Assembly: GCA_030453285.1 (NCBI GenBank)
Contig: JAKDKP010000229.1
Coordinates: forward strand, 1 to 5,122
Length of the DNA: 5,122 bases
Origin: Propionibacteriales bacterium
GTDB lineage: Bacteria > Actinomycetota > Actinomycetes > Propionibacteriales > Propionibacteriaceae
Reading direction: 5' to 3'
The notes beneath the pieces were generated by a model. The model was given only the letters and a program-made list of their open reading frames with translations, was not told the origin of the DNA and did no database searches. The translations under genes were made by a program, and so were the position numbers. This document shows, one piece after another, positions 1 to 4,062 of this stretch; positions within the stretch are counted from its first letter, which is position 1, and every line of letters begins with the position of its first letter.

Positions 1-51
1 AGGCAAACCCCCGACCAGCCGCCTGTCACCAACCTGATGGCCGGGTACACC

Positions 52-57
52 TAGGCT
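52..57 (+). promoter_or_regulatory. -10-like element TAGGCT of pncB, probable leaderless start
   Basis: TAGGCT fits the actinobacterial -10 consensus TANNNT. Exactly six bases (gatccc) separate it from the GTG at 64, so the G of the start codon falls at +1 if the hexamer occupies -12 to -7. No purine-rich Shine-Dalgarno lies at normal spacing except the AGG inside the element itself. No convincing -35 hexamer is present. The same arrangement recurs before dedA and the MFS gene. Alternative: AGG and the following TGATCC, which matches part of the anti-SD complement, act as a weak ribosome site on a longer leader. Confidence 0.5.
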
Positions 58-63
58 GATCCC

Positions 64-1533
64 GTGACTGACAACGAGGTGCAGACTGACCAGGGCATTC
101 AGACTGACCAGGTCCTGCAGGGGCCGGGCGCCGAACTGCAGTGGGGGCCCACCGAGATCCCCACCACGGCCCTGCTGACCGACCACTACGAGCTGACCAT
201 GCTCCGTGCGGCGTTGAAGGCCGGGACCGCACACCGGCACAGCGTGTTCGAGCTGTTCCCGCGGCGACTGCCGGCTGGTCGTCGGTACGGCGTCGTCGCC
301 GGTGTCGGCCGCGCCATGCGCGCGCTGCGGGCCTTCCGCTTCGACCAGGAGTCGTTGGCATTCCTGACCGACACCAAGGTGATCGACACCCCGACCGCCG
401 AGTGGCTCGCCGACTACCGCTTCTCCGGACAGATGTGGGGCTATCCCGAAGGCGAGGTGTACTTCCCCGGCTCTCCCCTGGTGGTGGTCGAGGGCACCTT
501 CGCCGAGGGCGTGATCCTGGAGACCGTGCTGCTCAGCATCTACAACCACGACTCCGCCATCGCCTCGGCGGCGTCGAGGATGACCGCGATGGCAGACGGC
601 CGGCCCTGCATCGAGATGGGGTCACGCCGTACCCAGGAATTGTCGGCCGTCGCCGCCGCCCGGGCCGCCTACATCGCCGGGTTCGAGACCACCTCCAACC
701 TGGAAGCAGGACGTCGGTACGGGGTGCCGACCGCCGGCACCGCCGCACACTCGTTCACCCTGCTGCACAACTCCGAGGAGGAGGCGTTTGCCGCCCAGAT
801 CGCCGCCCTCGGACCGGAGACCACCTTGCTGGTCGACACCTACGACGTGGAAGCCGCCGTCCGCACGGCCGTCGAACTGACCGACGGGCGCCTGGGCGCG
901 ATCCGGCTGGACTCCGGTGATCTTGGGGTGATGGCCAAGAAGATGCGTGTCCTGCTGGACTCACTGGGCGCCGAGCACACCAAGATCATCGTCACCTCCG
1001 ACCTGGACGAGTGGAACATCGCCGCCCTGTCGGGCGCCCCGGTCGACGGGTACGGGGTGGGCACCGCCCTGGTCACTGGATCGGGACATCCCACCTGCGG
1101 ATTCGTCTACAAGTTGGTGGCGCGGGCCGACAGCGACGAGCCCGATGCGCCGCTGCGGTCAGTCGCCAAGGCGAGCAAGGACAAGATCAGCATCGGTGGC
1201 CGCAAATACGCGATGCGACGGTTGGACGACAAGGGGGTCGCCAGTGCCGAAGTGGTCGGCATCGGTGAACCGCCGAAGGGTGATCACAACGACCGTCCTC
1301 TGCTGGTCCGCCTGGTGACCGACGGCGAAATCGTGCACGACGAATCGTTGAGCGCAGCCCGCGAACGGCACACCGGCTCGCTGGCGGAGTTGCCGTTGGA
1401 CGCGTTGAAGATGTCGCGGGGTGAGCCAGTGATCGAGACGCTGTGGATCGAACCGGTTGGTGAGGGGGTGAGCGACACGTTCTCGCCGGCCGAGGCCGGC
1501 ACGGCAGACAAGCAGGCGGGGGACCGAACATGA
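64..1533 (+). CDS. pncB: nicotinate phosphoribosyltransferase
   Basis: Joins nicotinate to PRPP to give nicotinate mononucleotide and pyrophosphate, with ATP hydrolysis; this is the committing step of the Preiss-Handler NAD salvage route, in the cytoplasm. The 489-residue product has the family landmarks in order: LLTDHYELTM near residues 37-46, EMGSRR (184-189), FETTSN (207-212), GTAAHSF (225-231) with H229 at the position of the phosphorylated histidine, IRLDSGD (280-286) in the PRPP/nicotinate site, GVGTALVTG (331-339) and FVYKLV (347-352). It is somewhat longer than the usual 430-450 residues because of a roughly 36-residue N-terminal extension and a low-complexity acidic tail. The GTG at 64 was chosen because the TAGGCT element sits six bases upstream; later starts would lose the promoter geometry. 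The extension contains a short QTDQ repeat. The stop overlaps the pncA start (ATGA), which implies co-transcription and translational coupling. Confidence 0.96.
   Translation: MTDNEVQTDQGIQTDQVLQGPGAELQWGPTEIPTTALLTDHYELTMLRAALKAGTAHRHSVFELFPRRLPAGRRYGVVAGVGRAMRALRAFRFDQESLAFLTDTKVIDTPTAEWLADYRFSGQMWGYPEGEVYFPGSPLVVVEGTFAEGVILETVLLSIYNHDSAIASAASRMTAMADGRPCIEMGSRRTQELSAVAAARAAYIAGFETTSNLEAGRRYGVPTAGTAAHSFTLLHNSEEEAFAAQIAALGPETTLLVDTYDVEAAVRTAVELTDGRLGAIRLDSGDLGVMAKKMRVLLDSLGAEHTKIIVTSDLDEWNIAALSGAPVDGYGVGTALVTGSGHPTCGFVYKLVARADSDEPDAPLRSVAKASKDKISIGGRKYAMRRLDDKGVASAEVVGIGEPPKGDHNDRPLLVRLVTDGEIVHDESLSAARERHTGSLAELPLDALKMSRGEPVIETLWIEPVGEGVSDTFSPAEAGTADKQAGDRT
82..112 (+). repeat. 13-bp direct repeat in the pncB N-terminus
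   Basis: CAGACTGACCAGG occurs at 82-94 and identically at 100-112, an 18-bp (6-codon) period in frame. It encodes QTDQ twice, and GTGACTGAC at the start codon resembles part of it. It lies in the non-conserved extension before the catalytic core, so it probably arose by local slippage or duplication in a tolerant linker. Confidence 0.75.
1485..1500 (+). repeat. GC-rich hairpin at the pncB 3' end
   Basis: GCCGGC (1485-1490), CGAG, GCCGGC (1495-1500) can fold into a 6-bp all-GC stem with a 4-base loop. It ends 29 bases before the pncA ATG. It is not followed by a T run, so it does not look like an intrinsic terminator. It also encodes ordinary Pro/Ala/Glu/Gly codons of the tail, so it may be a compositional accident. 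Confidence 0.35.
1518..1523 (+). promoter_or_regulatory. ribosome binding site of pncA
   Basis: GGGGGA lies six bases before the ATG at 1530, inside the last codons of pncB. It is only moderately complementary to the 16S tail. Together with the ATGA overlap it fits translation of pncA by re-initiating ribosomes, and it supports this ATG as the start. Confidence 0.5.
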
Positions 1534-2084
1534 CCACGGCACTGATCGTCGTCGACGTGCAGAACGATTTCTGCGAGGGCGGATCGCTGGGAGTGCCGGG
1601 CGGGACCGCCGTGGCGACCGCGGTGAGTGAGCTGCTTGCCGGGGCACACGGCTACGACCACGTCGTCGCCACCCGCGATCGGCACATCGATCCCGGTGCA
1701 CACTTCTCCGACACGCCCGACTTCGTCGATTCCTGGCCGCCGCACTGCGTGGTCGGTACACCGGGGTCGGAATTCGTCGACGCGTTGACCTTCCGTGACT
1801 TCGAGGCGGTCTTCGACAAGGGCAACTACGAGGCCGCGTACTCGGGCTTCGAGGGGGATGCCCACGGTGTTCCGCTGGCCGGCTGGCTGCGTGATCGCGG
1901 GGTCGCGTCGGTCGACGTGGTCGGGATTGCCACCGACTTCTGCGTACGGGCGACCGCCGTGGACGCCGCGGCCGAGGGGTTCACCACCCGGGTCCTGGTG
2001 GACCTGACGGCTGCGGTTGCCCCCGAACGGATCGAGGCGACGTACGCCACGCTGGACGAGGCCGGGGTGCAGGTCGTCCGCTGA
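1530..2084 (+). CDS. pncA: nicotinamidase (pyrazinamidase-type)
   Basis: Hydrolyses nicotinamide to nicotinate and ammonia in the cytoplasm, supplying the substrate of the adjacent PncB. The 184-residue length is close to the mycobacterial enzyme. Isochorismatase-fold landmarks are all present: IVVDVQNDFC (6-15) with catalytic D9; the metal ligands D50, H52 and H58 in TRDRHIDPGAH; H72 in WPPHC; catalytic K97 in FDKGNY; and VGIATDFCV with the nucleophile C138 after the I133-A134 cis-peptide position. No key residue is missing, so it should be active. In other actinobacteria this enzyme also activates the prodrug pyrazinamide; activity on it here is inferred only. It overlaps pncB by 4 bp and is the last gene of the unit: a 63-base gap with its own promoter-like element follows. 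Confidence 0.96.
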   Translation: MTTALIVVDVQNDFCEGGSLGVPGGTAVATAVSELLAGAHGYDHVVATRDRHIDPGAHFSDTPDFVDSWPPHCVVGTPGSEFVDALTFRDFEAVFDKGNYEAAYSGFEGDAHGVPLAGWLRDRGVASVDVVGIATDFCVRATAVDAAAEGFTTRVLVDLTAAVAPERIEATYATLDEAGVQVVR

Positions 2085-2110
2085 ACCCGTCTGGCCATCG
2101 GCTGGTGGTG

Positions 2111-2136
2111 ACCGACGCTGATTGGTGGTCGTCGGT
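2111..2136 (+). repeat. inverted repeat upstream of dedA
   Basis: ACCGAC (2111-2116) and GTCGGT (2131-2136) are perfect inverted copies with centres 20 bp apart, about two helical turns. The right arm runs into the first T of the TAGGCT element. The location suits an operator, but 6-bp arms with a 14-base gap are common by chance. No T run follows, so it is a poor terminator for pncA. Confidence 0.25.
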
Positions 2137-2141
2137 AGGCT
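2136..2141 (+). promoter_or_regulatory. -10-like element TAGGCT of dedA, probable leaderless start
   Basis: TAGGCT, identical to the pncB element, is followed by six bases (cgtcac) and the GTG at 2148. This is the spacing expected when the start codon is also the transcript start. Unlike the pncB and MFS copies, the bases after it do not resemble a Shine-Dalgarno tail, so this is the cleanest of the three. No clear -35 hexamer is visible. Confidence 0.5.
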
Positions 2142-2147
2142 CGTCAC

Positions 2148-2816
2148 GTGGGCGCCATCATCCAATGGATCATTGACCTGATCAATCAGATCGGCGGCCC
2201 CGCTGTCGGAATCGCCATCCTGCTGGAGAACTTCATTCCGCCGATCCCCAGCGAGGTCGTCCTGCCGCTGGCCGGGGTCGCGGCCAACCGGGGCGAGTTG
2301 GGAGTGGTCGAGGCCATCGTGTGGGCCACGGCAGGTTCCCTCACCGGCGCGCTGGCGCTGTACGCCTTGGGTGCACTGTTGGGACGTGACCGTACTCGTA
2401 CGCTGCTGGACAAGTTGCCCTTGGTGAATCTCAAGGACGTCACGCGAGCGGAGCAATGGTTTGATCGGCACGGTTCGAAGGCGGTGCTGATCGGGCGGGT
2501 GATTCCGGGCGTTCGTTCGGTGATCTCCATCCCGGCCGGGGTGAATCGCATGCCGTTGGTGAAGTTCATCCTGCTCACCGTGGTCGGCAGCTCGATGTGG
2601 AACTCACTCTTCGTGATCGCCGGGTACCAGCTGGGCGACAACTGGCCGATCGTCGAGCAGTACGCCGGCGTCATCCAGAAGGTTGTCATCGTCGTGCTCG
2701 CGGCGTTGGTCGTGTGGTGGATCGTGCAACGGGTGCGGTCCCTTCGACGGAAGCGGGCCGCGGGGTCGACCGGACCGGAAACTGACGTGCCGGAGAAGGA
2801 TCGAGTGGCGCCATGA
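2148..2816 (+). CDS. DedA-family integral membrane protein
   Basis: DedA/VTT-superfamily proteins sit in the cytoplasmic membrane; members support membrane homeostasis, proton-motive-force maintenance and, in several cases, recycling of undecaprenyl phosphate or other lipid carriers. The 222-residue product has the family signatures: ENFIPPIPSE at 27-36, with acidic E27 and E36 and the re-entrant-loop prolines, and HGSKAVLIGRVIPGVRS at 108-124, with conserved R117, P120 and R123, followed by IPAGVNRM. Hydrophobic stretches lie near 17-30, 36-47, 53-78, 137-160 and 173-193. The C-terminus is a charged cytoplasmic tail rich in Arg and Lys. The GTG start is supported by the TAGGCT element six bases upstream. 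The stop overlaps the ATG of a small degraded ORF (ATGA at 2813-2816). The exact lipid substrate cannot be told from sequence. Confidence 0.93.
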   Translation: MGAIIQWIIDLINQIGGPAVGIAILLENFIPPIPSEVVLPLAGVAANRGELGVVEAIVWATAGSLTGALALYALGALLGRDRTRTLLDKLPLVNLKDVTRAEQWFDRHGSKAVLIGRVIPGVRSVISIPAGVNRMPLVKFILLTVVGSSMWNSLFVIAGYQLGDNWPIVEQYAGVIQKVVIVVLAALVVWWIVQRVRSLRRKRAAGSTGPETDVPEKDRVAP

Positions 2817-3126
2817 GCGAGTTGATCACCGCCTCCCCCGGCTGCGGTCAGCCACTCCGGAGTTCCCCCGCTAACCACACTCGTTCTGCGACGACTGCGT
2901 AACGCTCGCTGTTGACACCAACGGCGGCCGGGTGGTGTTGGGCAACACTTCGCTCAGCGGCGGCTTCGTGGCGTACGTGGTCGGCGCCATGGCGCCCGTG
3001 GAGGCGTCGGCCACCCAGACCGGTCGAGTGTTCATCCACGGTCGGGAGTGCCGGGCCCTCGAGGCTCGATGCGGCGGGGTGGCCGTCCAGCCAGTCGGCA
3101 CCCAGGGTCGAGGCCCTCGTACCTGA
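2813..3126 (+). pseudogene. frameshifted small zinc-ribbon-like gene
   Basis: Not a recognised family. An ATG overlapping the dedA stop, with GGAGAAGGA at 2792-2800 upstream, opens a reading frame starting MSELITASPGCGQPL that stops at 2900-2902. From about 2875 the coding signal continues in the frame one base back: HSFCDDCVTLAVD, then VVLGNTSLSGGFVAYVV, then TGRVFIHGRECRALEA, to the TGA at 3124-3126. In that second frame 52 of 60 codons from 2887 to 3066 end in G or C, as in the real genes here; the other frames are poor in that respect and rich in Trp/Arg. Joined, the halves give about 104 residues with a PGCG knuckle and a CDDC knuckle, typical of a zinc ribbon. A TAA in the second frame at 2872-2874 means the join must lie between about 2873 and 2886, as if one base were lost. 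No slippery heptamer is visible. The first knuckle reads SPGC instead of CPGC, a second sign of decay. Alternatives: sequencing error, or a shorter gene from the GTG at 2932. Confidence 0.55.
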
Positions 3127-3231
3127 TGCTTCAGGTGCGACAACTGATGCAAGTGGGACGGGTGATTCGTCCGCCGCACTGGTTGACGAATTTCCTTGCC
3201 ACAAAAGAGTTCCCGAGGAGCCGATCGACCC

Positions 3232-3237
3232 TAGGAT
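3232..3237 (+). promoter_or_regulatory. -10-like element TAGGAT of the L,D-transpeptidase gene
   Basis: TAGGAT fits TANNNT and would place +1 near 3244, giving a leader of about 28 bases that contains the Shine-Dalgarno site. No good -35 lies 16-18 bases upstream. Unlike the other TAGGNT elements in the window, this one is not directly joined to a start codon, so this is a conventional leadered unit. Confidence 0.45.
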
Positions 3238-3259
3238 TCTGGTGTCCAGACCACCAGAA
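3237..3259 (+). repeat. 8-bp perfect inverted repeat at the promoter/leader junction
   Basis: TTCTGGTG (3237-3244) and CACCAGAA (3252-3259) are exact inverted copies with a 7-base gap. The left arm begins at the last T of TAGGAT and spans the predicted +1; the right arm runs into the Shine-Dalgarno site. A shorter competing hairpin, TCTGG (3238-3242) with CCAGA (3246-3250), shares the left arm. The position suits an operator, or an RNA hairpin in any longer transcript. An 8-bp repeat alone could occur by chance in 5 kb. Confidence 0.4.
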
Positions 3260-3264
3260 GGGGA
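3256..3264 (+). promoter_or_regulatory. Shine-Dalgarno site fixing the L,D-transpeptidase start
   Basis: AGAAGGGGA lies seven bases before the ATG at 3272, the strongest ribosome site in the window. It decides this start over the longer open frame that reaches back to about 2912, because the typical signal peptide begins at this ATG. Confidence 0.75.
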
Positions 3265-3271
3265 ACCGTCC

Positions 3272-3991
3272 ATGACCACCAACCGCCTCCGGAGCGCGCT
3301 CGCGGGCATCATGATCATCGCGCTCGGAGTGCTCGCTCTCGGGCCATCCGCCAGCGCGGAAGCAGCGACGACACTGAAGTACGGCAGCAGCGGCTCGAAG
3401 GTCCGCGAGTTGCAGACGGCACTGAACAACAACAAGCGGGCGGACTTCTTCTCCGCCAAGGGGTACACCAACTACTTCGGCACCGTCACCCGGGCCGGAC
3501 TGAAACGCTGGGAGAAGGCGACCGGCCGCAAGGTCGACGGGAAGATCAGCGTCGGCTCGGCGGAGTGGAAGCAACTGCTCTCCGAGGCGCGGAAGCCTGC
3601 CAGGCCCAAGGCCGGCCCGATCGACAGCCGGTGCAAGTCCAAGGGCAAGGTGCTGTGCATCTCCAAGACCGACCGCAAGCTGCGCTACATGATCAACGGC
3701 AAGGTGCAGTTGACCCTCGACGCGCGGTTCGGGTCGTCGGCCAATCCCACCCGTGAGGGCACCTTCAAGGTGTTCCGCAAGGTGAAGAACGATTGGTCGC
3801 GGCAGTACCGGTCGCCGATGCCGTACTCGATGTACTTCTCCGGCGGTGAGGCCGTGCACTACTCCAGCGACTTCGCTCGGCGAGGATGGAACGGCAACAG
3901 CCACGGGTGTGTGAACACCCGCGACAAGGCCAAGCTCGCCTGGCTGTACAACCGCATCCCCATCGGCACCAAGGTTGTCGTGTACCGCTGA
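3272..3991 (+). CDS. secreted L,D-transpeptidase with peptidoglycan-binding domain
   Basis: YkuD-fold L,D-transpeptidases act outside the membrane, forming 3-3 peptidoglycan cross-links or attaching proteins to peptidoglycan through a cysteine acyl-enzyme. The 239-residue precursor has a signal peptide: basic MTTNRLR, hydrophobic 9-24, and ASA at 27-29 as the likely cleavage site. Residues 34-104 resemble a PG_binding_1 domain (LKYGSSGSKVRELQTAL, then FGTVTRAGLKRWEKATG). After a Pro/Lys linker (108-117), residues 122-239 form the YkuD domain: TREGTF (160-165), H196 in AVHYSSDF, and SHGCVN (210-215) with the catalytic C213, ending in GTKVVVYR. H196 precedes the SHGC motif by 13 residues. C121 and C129 could form a disulfide in the exported protein. 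It lacks the immunoglobulin-like domains of mycobacterial Ldt enzymes and looks like the small Streptomyces-type proteins. Which activity it has (cross-linking or anchoring) is not readable from sequence. Confidence 0.94.
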   Translation: MTTNRLRSALAGIMIIALGVLALGPSASAEAATTLKYGSSGSKVRELQTALNNNKRADFFSAKGYTNYFGTVTRAGLKRWEKATGRKVDGKISVGSAEWKQLLSEARKPARPKAGPIDSRCKSKGKVLCISKTDRKLRYMINGKVQLTLDARFGSSANPTREGTFKVFRKVKNDWSRQYRSPMPYSMYFSGGEAVHYSSDFARRGWNGNSHGCVNTRDKAKLAWLYNRIPIGTKVVVYR

Positions 3992-4015
3992 CCCCTGATT
4001 GGCCAGCAGCGTACG

Positions 4016-4028
4016 GACGGTGCCCGTC
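4016..4028 (+). terminator. weak hairpin downstream of the L,D-transpeptidase gene
   Basis: GACGG (4016-4020) pairs with CCGTC (4024-4028) around a 3-base loop, 24 bases after the stop. No T run follows, so it is at best a weak or Rho-assisted end. It is the only hairpin of note in the short spacer before the next gene. Confidence 0.2.
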
Positions 4029-4050
4029 GGGTCGGCCCATCGAGAGCGGA

Positions 4051-4056
4051 TAGGGT
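4051..4056 (+). promoter_or_regulatory. -10-like element TAGGGT of the MFS gene, probable leaderless start
   Basis: TAGGGT plus six bases (gatcag) leads into the GTG at 4063, repeating the pncB and dedA geometry. Here the alternative is stronger: GGTGATC at 4054-4060 exactly matches part of the 16S anti-SD complement at a workable distance, so the same bases could be a Shine-Dalgarno site on a longer leader. Sequence alone cannot separate the two. Confidence 0.4.
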
Positions 4057-4062
4057 GATCAG

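Larger units (their letters stand above)
3127..3271 (+). other. non-coding leader region before the L,D-transpeptidase gene
   Basis: This stretch is less GC-rich than its surroundings, and its codons lack the G/C third-position bias in the transpeptidase frame, although that frame stays open upstream. It holds a TAGGAT element, an inverted repeat and a Shine-Dalgarno site, described separately. A TTGACG at 3183-3188 has no -10 at a usable distance. Nothing else is recognisable. Confidence 0.6.

Noticed and set aside
1..29. Divergent gene (for example clpS, which neighbours pncB in mycobacteria) starting at a minus-strand GTG
   Set aside because: The few visible codons do not resemble ClpS, and no -10 or ribosome site is present on the minus strand at a suitable distance.
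1284..2471. 395-residue open frame on the minus strand
   Set aside because: It runs antisense through pncB, all of pncA and half of dedA, each of which has intact family motifs; its composition is the Arg/Gly/Asp-rich pattern of antisense frames in GC-rich DNA and no domain is recognisable.
2865..2890. Programmed -1 ribosomal frameshift joining the two halves of the zinc-ribbon-like ORF
   Set aside because: No X XXY YYZ slippery heptamer occurs between 2873 and 2886, and the nearby run of five C precedes a TAA in the target frame, so slipping there would terminate. Mutation or sequencing error is simpler.
2912..2917. TTGACA as a -35 promoter element
   Set aside because: It is a perfect -35 hexamer, but no TANNNT lies 16-19 bases downstream, and the bases encode part of the zinc-ribbon-like ORF (VDTN).
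3183..3188. TTGACG as the -35 for the L,D-transpeptidase promoter
   Set aside because: It is 43 bases from TAGGAT, far too distant, and no -10 occurs at normal spacing from it.
2912..3271. N-terminal extension of the L,D-transpeptidase back to 2912
   Set aside because: The frame is open but Trp/Arg-rich with poor third-position bias, while another frame there has strong coding bias. The signal peptide and the AGAAGGGGA site place the start at 3272.
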